DNA from: Chlorobiota bacterium
GTDB taxonomy: Bacteria; Bacteroidota; Bacteroidia; Bacteroidales; JAADJA01
Direction of reading: 5' to 3'
NCBI GenBank assembly: GCA_013151015.1
Contig: JAADJA010000078.1
Coordinates: 1 to 35,938, forward strand
Length of the DNA stretch: 35,938 nt
Below are positions 13,893 through 21,920 of this stretch, piece by piece. Position numbers and translations under genes: made by a program. The notes below the pieces were generated by a model. It was given only the letters and a program-made list of their open reading frames with translations. It did no database searches and was not told where the DNA came from. The first letter of the stretch is position 1, and each line of letters starts with the position of its first letter.

Positions 13893-14396
13893 CTAAAAAA
13901 GGCAATCATCGGGTTGTGGCTCATCGTCCTCGATGTCAAGTGCAAAACCGGGCGACATTTCCAGGGCTTTGAACCCACAGGCCACTGTCCCGAAATAAGT
14001 TATTCCTTCATTGGCCCCAAAACCGGTATTATTCATATGAGCCCTGATCCAAACCTTCTGGTTTTCGGAAATCGCAAACGGGCCACCAGACCGGGTAAAA
14101 GGACCTCCAACATGGCTATGGGCAAGAATTCGCCGGTAAATCAAATCGCCATCTTCAGAAATAACTTCCCACCAATCGGCGTACTGGTCACAACCCGTAT
14201 CAGGCGAATCAATGGTTACCGCAAAGGTATAGCTGTTCCCGGCCCCACTTGCCACAACTTTAATAATATCTGCATATAAGAGACTATTGGGATTGCCTTT
14301 TTCTTTGTTTTCAAAATTATCTGGTACAATAAACGAAGAAAGTGTTAGAATCATCAACACCATTAAGGAACAAGAAAGGGAACGAAGACTTTTCAT
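13893..14396 (-). CDS. small secreted protein with YADWWEV / GGPF motif, unknown function
   Basis: A 167-aa product with a hydrophobic N-terminal signal (LSCSLMVLMILTLSSFIVP). The body is compact and hydrophilic with a recognisable conserved core: TGCDQYADWWEVISEDGDLI, YRRILAHSHVGGPFTRSGGPF, and KVWIRAHMNNTGFG. Proteins with this core occur in several bacterial phyla as uncharacterised exported proteins (from memory). The histidine-rich HSH and paired cysteines (CDQY early, VACGF late) could form a disulfide or a metal site. It ends in an acidic tail (DIEDDEPQPDDCLF). Same strand as the redoxin gene, about 100 nt upstream of it; a shared transcript is possible. Confidence 0.68.
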   Translation of the reverse strand: MKSLRSLSCSLMVLMILTLSSFIVPDNFENKEKGNPNSLLYADIIKVVASGAGNSYTFAVTIDSPDTGCDQYADWWEVISEDGDLIYRRILAHSHVGGPFTRSGGPFAISENQKVWIRAHMNNTGFGANEGITYFGTVACGFKALEMSPGFALDIEDDEPQPDDCLF

Positions 14397-14510
14397 ATTA
14401 AAATTGATAGTTGTTTTAGCAGTTTGACGTCAATATTGCAGATCCCTTACACCCTCTTTCCTATATGAAGACTTTTTAATCGTGCCTGTTTCATAAAACA
14501 GGGAATTTGA

Positions 14511-14928
14511 GAAGGGGTATATTTGATGTTAGAAATATCCATCCTTCAGAGGTATTAAAACCAGAGCGACAACCAAATAGAATTGCAGACACGTGACAGG
14601 CCCAATTTTGGCCATTTTCCAGGATTGACATTGAGCGATCAAGCCCCTGACGAAAAAACAGTTCGGGACTTCAAAGAACGCATGTCCAAGCTTGATCTGT
14701 GAAAAGGACTTTTTTAGGGTTTCCCGTTCAAAACCGGAAGATAACGGGCCAATAGCACATGAAGGGAAAATCATAGATACAAGTTTTGTTGAGGTGCCCC
14801 ACCAAACACCTGCGAAGATAACGAACACAAAACAGGAAACTGCACGATGCCAAAGAGCTCGGACGGAGAGCCGGGCAAGAAAAGGCCCACATTTTGAAAC
14901 TAAATTATTAGAGGTTGCCACATTATAA
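14511..14928 (+). pseudogene. decayed IS5-family transposase fragment
   Basis: Reading the plus strand in three frames recovers pieces of one transposase. First comes ISILQRY followed by NQSDNQIELQTRDRPNFGHF (a broken form of the N-terminal LQ..YNLSD.Q.E.Q..DR pattern). Next is LTLSDQAPDEKTVRDFKERM with a stop soon after, and then in another frame PEDNGPIAHEGKIIDTSFVEV with PHQ. The last piece includes the first catalytic aspartate region (IIDTSFVEVP). Stops and frameshifts show it is long dead. Both the N-terminal 60 or so residues and the whole C-terminal half are missing, and it ends against the 3' end of arsC. The remainder of the gap from 14397 to 14510 shows nothing. Confidence 0.72.
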
Positions 14929-15333
14929 CTTCTTGTAAAACCCCAAAAAACCTTCTTTAATCCGATCCCTCACTTTTCGATAAACATGGAGAACTTCTTC
15001 GGGAGAACCTTTGGCATCTGCCGGGTCTTCAAAACCCATATGCAAACGGTTTTTGACTTTGCCCGTAAATACCGGACAGATTTCTTTTGCACCATCGCAA
15101 ACGGTAATCACATAATCAAAACTATCCTTTAGGTATTTCTCAACGGGTTCGGGTTGTTGCAAACTTATGTCAATGCCCTCCTCTCCCATCACTTTTATGG
15201 CATGTGGGTTTACTTTTGACTCGGCCTTCGTTCCGGCTGAAAAAACGTCCATCCGTGGGTCAAATGATCTAAGGAAACCTTCTGCCATTTGACTCCTACA
15301 AGTGTTTCCGGTACAAATTATCAGTATTTTCAT
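14923..15333 (-). CDS. arsC: thioredoxin-coupled arsenate reductase ArsC (low-molecular-weight phosphatase family)
   Basis: This cytoplasmic enzyme reduces arsenate to arsenite for detoxification. The start is taken at MKILIICTGNTCRSQMAEGF; 43 upstream codons in the same frame do not look coding and overlap another frame. The phosphatase-like loop CTGNTCRS places the nucleophile at Cys7. The pair for the disulfide cascade is present as VCDGAKEIC (two cysteines seven apart, like C82 and C89 of the staphylococcal pI258 enzyme). The general acid lies in GFEDPADAKG. The length of 136 aa is normal. It follows the mini-thioredoxin frame (overlap 38 nt) and the CDF pump on the same strand. No ArsB or Acr3 arsenite pump is encoded in this window, so the arsenite exporter must be elsewhere or the neighbouring pump takes that part. 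Confidence 0.9.
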   Translation of the reverse strand: MKILIICTGNTCRSQMAEGFLRSFDPRMDVFSAGTKAESKVNPHAIKVMGEEGIDISLQQPEPVEKYLKDSFDYVITVCDGAKEICPVFTGKVKNRLHMGFEDPADAKGSPEEVLHVYRKVRDRIKEGFLGFYKKL

Positions 15334-15475
15334 CTGCTTGTTTTGTTGATGGCTGTTTGTATCCACTTTCCGTTTTGTCATGGTTCTCGGCAATGAACAT
15401 TTCAAAATACCTGACGAAGCGTTTACATTTTGGGCAATTTCTACCGGGACATAATATCTCAATTTTGTTCATCAT
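15296..15475 (-). CDS. very short thioredoxin-like protein (CPKC)
   Basis: A 59-aa frame begins 5 nt after the CDF pump stop, preceded by AAAGG. The first half reads like the N-terminus of a small MTH895-type thioredoxin: MNKIEILCPGRNCPKCKRF, then VRYFEMFIAENHDKTES. That is a strand, a CPKC redox motif and a helix. The second half is hydrophilic and shows no fold, and it overlaps the arsC start by 38 nt. Full members of this group are near 75-80 aa, so the gene may be truncated. Thioredoxin-like proteins often accompany arsC, which needs thioredoxin as reductant. It could be a working mini-redoxin or a remnant. Confidence 0.5.
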   Translation of the reverse strand: MMNKIEILCPGRNCPKCKRFVRYFEMFIAENHDKTESGYKQPSTKQADENTDNLYRKHL

Positions 15476-15480
15476 CCTTT

Positions 15481-16380
15481 TCAATGTACCTGATTATTGA
15501 TTAATTCCTTATTGTCCTCAACAGCAAATTCGGGTTGGATATTGCAATGATGGATTTCGTATTGACGCAGGATTTCATTGATATCTTGCAGGATGATTTC
15601 AAATTCAGAAAGCCGGATATCCATATCAAGGTCTACATGGGCTTCAAAGATGATTTCATGTTCATCAAGCTGCCATACATGGATATGATGGATGTTTTTT
15701 AAACCATCAATTTTCTGGACTTCAATTGCGATTTTTTCAATGTCGATGGATTGGGGCGTAAACTGCATCATTATTTTAAGCGATCCTGCAAATATGGCCC
15801 AACTGCTATAAACCAGAAAGACAGCTATTCCCAACGACAAAACACCATCAACCCAATACCAGCCATAATATTTCATCAAAACGCCACCAAAAAGCACAGC
15901 AACGGAGGTAAGCATATCGGTAAAAAGATGCAGGTAAGCCGATCTCATGTTCATACTTCTTTTAGCATCTTTATGAATCAGCAGAACCGACAAACCATTT
16001 ATGAGGACACTTAGCCCAGCAAGCCAAATGACAATGCTCCCCTGAACTTCAATTGGGTCCATTAATCGTTCAATAGCTTCGATTGCCAAAACAACCGCAA
16101 TAACTATCAAAGTAGTGGAATTGACAAAAGCAGCAAATATCTCTGCCCGTTTGTAACCAAAAGTCCTGTCGGTGGTCAATTTCCGCCTGGTAAGTTTCCG
16201 TGCGGCCCAACTAATCATCAATGATAGCACATCGCTGAAATTATGTGCGGCATCCGAAAGCAGTGCCATGCTCCCCGAAACAATCCCACCGATAATCTGT
16301 GCAATGGTAATCCCAAGGTTAAGGATGATGGTCAGTCCTATATTCCTGGAATTGTGATCGTGATGGTGGTATTGTTCCAT
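15481..16380 (-). CDS. cation diffusion facilitator efflux pump (CzcD/ZitB type)
   Basis: A 299-aa inner-membrane proton/metal antiporter of the CDF family. The N-terminus is histidine-rich (MEQYHHHDHN), followed by six expected membrane helices. The metal sites are visible as SDAAHNFSDVLSL in helix 2 and LHLFTDMLTS in helix 5, the HxxxD pairs of zinc-type CDF proteins. The C-terminal cytoplasmic ferredoxin-like domain follows (KIDGLKNIHHIHVWQLDEHEI, FEAHVDLDMD). It leads an operon with the thioredoxin-like frame and arsC. Zinc, cobalt or cadmium is the usual substrate of such pumps. Direct arsenite export by CDF proteins is not established, so the link with arsC is regulatory or incidental. 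Confidence 0.88.
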   Translation of the reverse strand: MEQYHHHDHNSRNIGLTIILNLGITIAQIIGGIVSGSMALLSDAAHNFSDVLSLMISWAARKLTRRKLTTDRTFGYKRAEIFAAFVNSTTLIVIAVVLAIEAIERLMDPIEVQGSIVIWLAGLSVLINGLSVLLIHKDAKRSMNMRSAYLHLFTDMLTSVAVLFGGVLMKYYGWYWVDGVLSLGIAVFLVYSSWAIFAGSLKIMMQFTPQSIDIEKIAIEVQKIDGLKNIHHIHVWQLDEHEIIFEAHVDLDMDIRLSEFEIILQDINEILRQYEIHHCNIQPEFAVEDNKELINNQVH

Positions 16381-16462
16381 AGTAAAAAATCAATATGACC
16401 GTAAAATTAAACTTTTTAAACATACTCAAACTAAAGAAGGATAACACAAATGTTAAAAATAG

Positions 16463-16470
16463 TATATTTG
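16463..16470 (+). promoter_or_regulatory. candidate -7 box TATATTTG
   Basis: TATATTTG matches the TAnnTTTG -7 element of Bacteroidota primary promoters. It lies 71 nt before the plus-strand start at 16541, in the gap shared with the divergent CDF operon. A TGTT at 16451 is a possible weak -33 box though the spacing is short. Confidence 0.4.
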
Positions 16471-16540
16471 CCCACTCTAAAAATATCACGGCTTAAAATG
16501 CCATTCTTGGCTTTTTTCCAATTCAGGTTATTTAACTGCA

Positions 16541-17167
16541 ATGACACGTCTTTCAAAACAAATAATAAAATTAGGGTTGCTTGGCATTTTTAATTTTATT
16601 TCATCTTTTCATTGCATCGCACAAACACAGGTAAAGAAAGCTAAATACAATATCGAAGTATTCGGCATGGACGTGGGTGAATTGAACGTTGAGCAACAAA
16701 TTATAGGACACGACACAATCGTGAAAGCTATCACGAGTGTGGATTTCAAGTTCATTTTCACCTATAAGGGAATTTATTCGCAGGAAGGGACTTATCGCAA
16801 TGGGGAATTGCTGCAATCGCACTTGAAAATAATACGAAAAGGGAAAGTGAGTTCCGATACCCGTATCACCAAAACAGGGAATTACTATACCGTAATCGAA
16901 GGGGACGAGGACACCTCCTACATATACAATAAGATAAGGTATAGCGGCAGCCTGGTTTATTTTAACGAGCCCGTGGACATTTCAACGATCTATTACGAAA
17001 CAAGTGGGGAACAAAAGAAAATCGAGGCCATTGGCGATCACATTTACCATGTTTTCAAGATTAACAAAAACAAGAAAAACGATTACGAATATGAATATGA
17101 AGACGGTATCCTAAAACGGGCCACTATCCGATACCCACTTGCAAACATTTATCTTGAACGGGAATAA
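16541..17167 (+). CDS. secreted DUF6134/DUF3108-like protein
   Basis: A 208-aa exported protein with a signal peptide (LIKLGLLGIFNFISSFHCIAQ region). The beta-rich body begins AKYNIEVFGMDVGELNVEQQ and continues with alternating strands (VKAITSVDFKFIFTYKGIYSQEG, and YHVFKINKNKKNDYEYEYEDG ending the sheet). This matches the general look of the DUF6134 or DUF3108 families, which are periplasmic all-beta proteins possibly binding lipids or polysaccharide; the role is unknown. The product stops at 17167, but the next frame continues in a coding-like manner for 49 codons. The C-terminus may therefore have been altered by a frameshift. Divergent from the CDF operon; no functional link is implied. 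Confidence 0.62.
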   Translation: MTRLSKQIIKLGLLGIFNFISSFHCIAQTQVKKAKYNIEVFGMDVGELNVEQQIIGHDTIVKAITSVDFKFIFTYKGIYSQEGTYRNGELLQSHLKIIRKGKVSSDTRITKTGNYYTVIEGDEDTSYIYNKIRYSGSLVYFNEPVDISTIYYETSGEQKKIEAIGDHIYHVFKINKNKKNDYEYEYEDGILKRATIRYPLANIYLERE

Positions 17168-17315
17168 CCGCCCTAAACGCAAATCGCAACCAACAATCCC
17201 TATCGAACCAAAGGAACAGCCCTTTGAATTCAGGGATCAAAACCCGCTATTGAACAATAACCCTTTTGGAGATAACGCCTTCGTTGCCCTCGACCTGGAA
17301 GAAACAGATCCTTAA
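17166..17315 (+). pseudogene. start-less coding-like frame after the DUF6134-like gene
   Basis: Directly overlapping the stop of the upstream gene, another frame runs 49 codons to TAA at 17313-17315. It reads NRPKRKSQPTIPIEPKEQPF, then EFRDQNPLLNNNPFGDNAF, ending VALDLEETDP. It looks like a natural hydrophilic proline-rich tail but has no start codon of its own except a possible TTG inside the preceding gene. It could be the former C-terminus of the upstream protein cut off by a frameshift. The rest of the gap to 17463 shows nothing clear. Confidence 0.35.
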
Positions 17316-17463
17316 TTGACAAACAACATTAAAGCCGGAAAGGTGGCACAATAGCCTTTTTCGCCCAACGGGCATATCCCGGTTCCATAAAAAAATAATT
17401 TCGTTCAAAATATTTTGGCGTGATATATGTATTGCGAAGCCAAATCATTTAAACTTTATTATT

Positions 17464-17973
17464 ATGAAAAAAGCAATGCTTGGAATATTTATCAGTGTTT
17501 TTGTATGGCAATTGGGGTTCTCCCAAAAACTAACCTATTTTGAATCGGCAACGATCCTGGATGAAATGCCCGCTTTCAGCAAGGCAAACAAAGAACTGGA
17601 TTCCATTGCCAAGATATGGAATACCGAAATCGACAATAAATTCAAACGCATCGACCAGCTTTATAAAGAGTACGTGAAAAACGAATCTGGTCTTTCACCC
17701 GAATCCAGGAAAAAAAAGCAGGAGGAGATTTTCAATGCCGAAAAACAGGCAAATGATTTTAAGGAAAAAAAGTTTGGCAGGGACGGGGATATGGCGAAAC
17801 TCCAGGAACAAAAAATCAAGCCTCTACAGGATCAGGTATTTGGTGCAGCAAAGGCACTTGCCAAAGAGATGGGTTACGATTATGTTTTTGATATCAGCAT
17901 GGAGGGCAATTGGGTTTACCTGAACGAAGATTACGATATCACGGAAATGGTGAAAGCGAAACTGGGTTTATAG
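17464..17973 (+). CDS. OmpH/Skp-family periplasmic chaperone
   Basis: A 169-aa protein with a signal peptide (MKKAMLGIFISVFVWQLGFSQ) and a long charged coiled-coil body. The body includes LDSIAKIWNTEIDNKFKRID, then KKKQEEIFNAEKQANDFKEK, rich in Lys, Glu and Gln. These are hallmarks of Skp/OmpH, trimeric jellyfish-shaped chaperones that hold outer-membrane proteins during transit. The C-terminal strand VFDISMEGNWVYLNEDYDIT fits the family head domain. Length and layout are normal. It stands alone with its own strong terminator; no BamA gene is adjacent here. Confidence 0.85.
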   Translation: MKKAMLGIFISVFVWQLGFSQKLTYFESATILDEMPAFSKANKELDSIAKIWNTEIDNKFKRIDQLYKEYVKNESGLSPESRKKKQEEIFNAEKQANDFKEKKFGRDGDMAKLQEQKIKPLQDQVFGAAKALAKEMGYDYVFDISMEGNWVYLNEDYDITEMVKAKLGL

Positions 17974-18000
17974 TATTGAAAAACAAAAAACAGGAAAAAC

Positions 18001-18032
18001 AAAAAACCTTCGAAATTATCGAAGGTTTTTTT
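18001..18032 (+). terminator. Rho-independent terminator after ompH-like gene
   Basis: AAAACCTTCGA and TCGAAGGTTTT form a stem around an AATTA-type loop and are followed by a run of seven or more T residues. It is 28 nt past the stop codon, a canonical intrinsic terminator. Confidence 0.9.
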
Positions 18033-18084
18033 AGTTTGATGAATTCACGAAATATATCAGAAAGTGATTCCTCAGCATTATCTC

Positions 18085-18132
18085 TCAGGCAGTATAAGCA
18101 ATATCTTCAGAAGCCGACTGCTTAAATATCAC
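18085..18132 (-). pseudogene. possible stub of a toxin gene after the antitoxin-like gene
   Basis: A GTG overlaps the stop of the upstream small gene as GTGA. It opens 15 codons (VIFKQSASEDIAYTA) before a TGA. The phrase resembles the N-terminal strand and helix of ParE/RelE-type toxins (QSASEDI). Too short to be sure; it may simply be non-coding. Confidence 0.2.
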
Positions 18133-18407
18133 TTTGATTCCCTCTGCCAACTTTCAATAATTTTATATGCATGTTCCTTTGCTTCGGCAACCGATAAATC
18201 CATACTGTTTTCAGCTTCAACTAATTTATCCTCAACTTCCTGATAGGTTGCAGGACGTCCTGGCTTTGCCCAATCTTCGGCTTTCAATACTTTCTCATTA
18301 ATATCAGATTGAAAGGCAACAGATTTAACATATTGCAGGCTTTTTAAGAAATCGGCCAACAAAGTAGCATTCTTTGTATTATCGGTTTTTATTACGATTG
18401 TTTGCAT
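18129..18407 (-). CDS. small antitoxin-like protein
   Basis: A 92-aa acidic protein with the start MQTIVIKTDNTKNATLLADF, then LKSLQYVKSVAF. This beta-helix N-terminus is shared with many small Bacteroidota proteins that occur in front of toxin genes. A conserved-looking tail AKEHAYKIIESWQRESK follows. No DNA-binding motif is obvious. No intact toxin gene lies downstream; only a short stub is open and the convergent ompH-like transcript follows. It may be an orphan antitoxin or an unrelated small regulator. It starts 18 nt past the stop of the large S41 protease gene, so co-transcription with it is possible. Confidence 0.55.
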   Translation of the reverse strand: MQTIVIKTDNTKNATLLADFLKSLQYVKSVAFQSDINEKVLKAEDWAKPGRPATYQEVEDKLVEAENSMDLSVAEAKEHAYKIIESWQRESK

Positions 18408-18425
18408 AGGGCGAAATTACGAAAA

Positions 18426-21400
18426 TTATTTTGTCTTATCCGGGAAATCAGGAATCTCCGGCCACCCCTCCGGCCAGTTTTTCAAGTCTTCCAATATCAC
18501 CTCAATTGCTTTGTCCAATTGTTGGTCTTCACCTACATATTCTTTTGCGGGATCGTTATCGACCACAATATCCGGATCGACACCATGGCCTTCAATTTCC
18601 CAGTTTTTCCCTTCAATGTCAAAACGGGCAAACTCCGGTTTCCTCAGGTCGCCACCATCAATAAATGGCAATGAACCACGGATCCCGACAACGCCTCCCC
18701 AACTGCGCATACCAACAATTTTCCCCATCTTCATTTTCTGGAATTGGAAGGGGAACAAATCGCCATCGGAAGCGGAATAATTATCGATCAACATCACCTT
18801 GGGGCCATAAAGCATTCCCCTCGGGCTTGTTTCCGATCTGCCGTTCCGCATCATGCTCCACATCACCAATTGCCTGTTGAGCCTTTCGATAATCATGGGC
18901 GATACATTTCCGCCACCATTTCCCCGGTCGTCAATAATCAAAGCTTTTTTGTTCAACTGGGGATAAAAATGTTTTATGAACTCGTTCAGGCCGGCAGCAC
19001 TCATGTCCGGGACATGGATATAGCCCACTTTCCCGTCAGTGGCTTCGTTCACTTTATCGATATTATGCTGGACCCAGTTGTAATAATATAAGTTGGCTTC
19101 GTTGGCAACCGGTACCACGATTATATCGTGCGCACCATCAGCAGAAGCACTGCTATTGACCGTTAGCTGGACTTCCTTGCCCGCAGTCCCGATCAAAGCT
19201 TCATAGATGTCGTTCATATCCTTGGTTGTCTTGCCATTGATGGCAATAATAAAATCGCCTTTGTTTACGTCAACACCCACTTCCGTAAGTGGGGCACGGG
19301 TTCCCTTTGTCCAGTTTTCGCCTTTCAGGATCGTGTCGATTCTATAATAGCCCGATTCGTCCCGGTTCAACCCGGCACCAAGAAGGCCCATTTTAATACG
19401 CTCGGGTTTTGGCTTGTCGCCACCGCTGATATAGGCATGGCCGATACTTATTTCGCCAATCATTTCACCAATGATGTAATTCAAATCATTACGGTTGTTC
19501 ACGTAAGGCACCAATGGTTCATACTTTGTGTGGATGGCTTCCCAGTCAAGTCCGTGCATTCCCGGATCATAGAAGAAATCGCGCATTTGCCGCCAGGCTT
19601 CATCAAAAATCTGCTTCCACTCCTCTTTCAAGTTTACCCATACTTTCATATTGGAAACATCCACATAATCCTTCAAGCTTATTTTCCCTTTCGGCAAATC
19701 AATAACCGCATATTTGCCCTTGGAGGATATCATCATTTTTTTGTGATTGGCCGATATGATATAGCTACTGAAGTTCCCCAAATCGGTTTCCTTTTTCTTT
19801 TTCAGGTCATAAAGCTTGAAAGCCGATTTCTGCATTTTGCTGTTGTAAGTAACATAATACACACTGTTGTCGATAGCGTTCACGTTCCAATACGAACCTG
19901 CATCACCGGGTATAACAAGGATACGATCGACAATCCCGTCAAAATCTATCTCGATGTTTTTACCATCGGCTTCATCTGTTTTGGCATCGGATTTCTTGTC
20001 GCCCTTTTTATCATCTTTTTTATCGTTATCGGAACCACTTTTATCTTCCTTAACTTCAACTTCATCGTTTTCAGGGGAGAACGGGTTTTCGACATCTTTT
20101 CTTAAAGTCACAAAATAGAGTTTTGACATATCGCGATAGGCATGGTTCCATTCTGTCCAACTGTAAATCGGGTTAAAGTCCCTTGAAGAAGTGAAGAAAA
20201 GGTATTTGCCATTGCTACTGAACTCAGCTCCGCTTGAATTGTACCAATCATCGGTAACAGGGTTTTTCTCCTTGGTTTCAAGGCTATAAACCCAAACCCT
20301 CGACATCTTGGCCCTTTCGGGAAGCGAGAAAGCAATCCAGCGGCTATCTGGCGACCATGAATAACTTCTCAGTTCACCATCCAGGCTTTCTTCCACTACA
20401 ACCACTTTCCGGGAATCAATATCAACATAGTTCAGTCGTTGCATCCTGTCGGACCACATGATTTTTTTACTATCGGGTGACCAAATAGGGTCATACTTAT
20501 AATTATGGCTCCCTTTTGTAATCTGGATAGCTTCTTCCATCCCATCTTGGCTTTGGATATAAATCTCATCTTCCCCGGTTTTGTCCGAAATATAGGAAAT
20601 GAATTTCCCATCGGGCGACCATTCCACGTCACGTTCGTGCACGCCCGAAGTTTCAGTCAGGTTTTTCGTAATCCCGTGTTTTGCCGGCACCGACCAAACA
20701 TCGCCACGGGCACCGAATACCAACCTTTTTCCATCCGGGGAAACGGCATAGCTCCGTATCATCTTGCTCGCATCTTTATACGCATCACGGCCTTCGATCA
20801 AATCATCAGCTATTATTACCGGGATTTTTGTGGTTTCGCCGCTCGCAATATCATAATTGTACAAAAAGCCACCGTTCTCAAAAATGATGGAATTGTCACC
20901 AAGGGAAGGGAACTTAATATCATATTCGGTGTATTTGGTCACTTTCTTCGTCTCCCCCGAAACCGTGTTATACACAAACAGGTTCATCGTCCTGTCACGA
21001 TCGGAAAGAAAGTAAACATCATCGCCGTGCCACATGGGAAAAATATCCTGGGCAATATTATTGGTGATATTCTTGATTTCCTTTGATTCAAAATCATAAA
21101 TCCAAACATCGTCGGCCATTCCCCCTTTGTAATATTTCCAGGTACGGAACTCGCGGAATACCCGGTTATAGGCCAATTTCTTTCCATCGGGCGAATAACT
21201 GCAAAAACCACCGCTCGGCAATGGCAATTCCTCTGACAAACCGCCATTTACATTGGCCAAAAACAACTGGCCTTTAAACGAGTTGAAGGATTTTTTCCGT
21301 GAACGATAAACAATTTGCTCATCGTTTTTCCAGGTCATCACAATATTATTGGGGCCCATACGGTCAGAAACATCATCCCGGCCAAGGGTAGCTGTGTATG

Positions 21401-21701
21401 TCAACCTCTTTGGGACGCCACCTTCCGAAGGGATCAGGAACACTTCCGTATTGCCATCATATTGTCCGGTAAATGCAATGTTCTTCCCATCGGGCGAAAA
21501 GCGGGCAAACATCTCGTAGCCTTCAAAGGTCGTAAGTTTCCGGGCCAGTCCCCCACTCTTTTCAACCGTGTATAAATCCCCGGCATATGAAAACACAACC
21601 TGGTCTCCGTGAATTGCAGGGAAACGCATTAAGCGCATTTCGTCCTGGGCATAAAGGGCTACTCCCAAAAACAGGATTGCCGACAGTAACAACTTTTTCA
21701 T
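18426..21701 (-). CDS. Tricorn-like S41 family peptidase, exported
   Basis: A 1091-aa exported peptidase related to archaeal Tricorn. The start MKKLLLSAILFLGVALYAQ is a clear signal peptide; an ATG 69 nt earlier adds non-signal residues. The first half is a WD40/PD40-like double propeller with repeated SPDGKxIAF blades (FSPDGKNIAFTG, WSPDGKFISYIS, WSPDSKKIMWSD, WSPDSRWIAFS). A charged low-complexity linker follows (KEDKSGSDNDKKDDKKGDKK region). Then come the helical core with ISIGHAY, which places the catalytic His, and a PDZ domain (VGVDVNKGDFIIAINGKTTK). The C-terminal S41 part has DDRGNGGGNVS and the nucleophile in NYSASDGD near residue 980. It likely trims peptides in the periplasm. The protein is complete for its family. 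Confidence 0.9.
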   Translation of the reverse strand: MKKLLLSAILFLGVALYAQDEMRLMRFPAIHGDQVVFSYAGDLYTVEKSGGLARKLTTFEGYEMFARFSPDGKNIAFTGQYDGNTEVFLIPSEGGVPKRLTYTATLGRDDVSDRMGPNNIVMTWKNDEQIVYRSRKKSFNSFKGQLFLANVNGGLSEELPLPSGGFCSYSPDGKKLAYNRVFREFRTWKYYKGGMADDVWIYDFESKEIKNITNNIAQDIFPMWHGDDVYFLSDRDRTMNLFVYNTVSGETKKVTKYTEYDIKFPSLGDNSIIFENGGFLYNYDIASGETTKIPVIIADDLIEGRDAYKDASKMIRSYAVSPDGKRLVFGARGDVWSVPAKHGITKNLTETSGVHERDVEWSPDGKFISYISDKTGEDEIYIQSQDGMEEAIQITKGSHNYKYDPIWSPDSKKIMWSDRMQRLNYVDIDSRKVVVVEESLDGELRSYSWSPDSRWIAFSLPERAKMSRVWVYSLETKEKNPVTDDWYNSSGAEFSSNGKYLFFTSSRDFNPIYSWTEWNHAYRDMSKLYFVTLRKDVENPFSPENDEVEVKEDKSGSDNDKKDDKKGDKKSDAKTDEADGKNIEIDFDGIVDRILVIPGDAGSYWNVNAIDNSVYYVTYNSKMQKSAFKLYDLKKKKETDLGNFSSYIISANHKKMMISSKGKYAVIDLPKGKISLKDYVDVSNMKVWVNLKEEWKQIFDEAWRQMRDFFYDPGMHGLDWEAIHTKYEPLVPYVNNRNDLNYIIGEMIGEISIGHAYISGGDKPKPERIKMGLLGAGLNRDESGYYRIDTILKGENWTKGTRAPLTEVGVDVNKGDFIIAINGKTTKDMNDIYEALIGTAGKEVQLTVNSSASADGAHDIIVVPVANEANLYYYNWVQHNIDKVNEATDGKVGYIHVPDMSAAGLNEFIKHFYPQLNKKALIIDDRGNGGGNVSPMIIERLNRQLVMWSMMRNGRSETSPRGMLYGPKVMLIDNYSASDGDLFPFQFQKMKMGKIVGMRSWGGVVGIRGSLPFIDGGDLRKPEFARFDIEGKNWEIEGHGVDPDIVVDNDPAKEYVGEDQQLDKAIEVILEDLKNWPEGWPEIPDFPDKTK

Positions 21702-21871
21702 AGTTTCTAATGATTGATTTATAATTCTTAATTTCAAAATAATCCGCTTATGAATACAAATCCATGCCATAAAAGATATGTTTCATTAAATTAACCGGAT
21801 ACATATTTAACATGGAGCGATATTTCATGGTACTGTATTAATCCGAACAGCGATTGTGCGATAACGAACAT

Positions 21872-21894
21872 AAAAAAAGCCTGTCAGAACAGGC
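21872..21894 (-). terminator. Rho-independent terminator for the 21921-22529 gene
   Basis: On the minus strand GCCTGT-TCTG-ACAGGC forms a perfect 6-bp stem with a four-base loop, directly followed by seven T. It lies 27 nt after the stop codon of the upstream minus-strand gene. Confidence 0.85.
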
Positions 21895-21920
21895 AGGCCT
21901 TTTAATATTATACATGATAT

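Noticed and set aside
14529-14921. Minus-strand frame of 130 codons
   Set aside because: The opposite strand gives IS5 transposase motifs, so this is the antisense of a transposase remnant.
15334-15462. N-terminal extension of ArsC
   Set aside because: It puts 43 unrelated residues before the phosphatase loop and overlaps the thioredoxin-like frame; the start at 15333 fits the family.
19437-20105. 222-codon plus-strand frame inside the Tricorn-like gene
   Set aside because: Antisense shadow of a well-supported protease.
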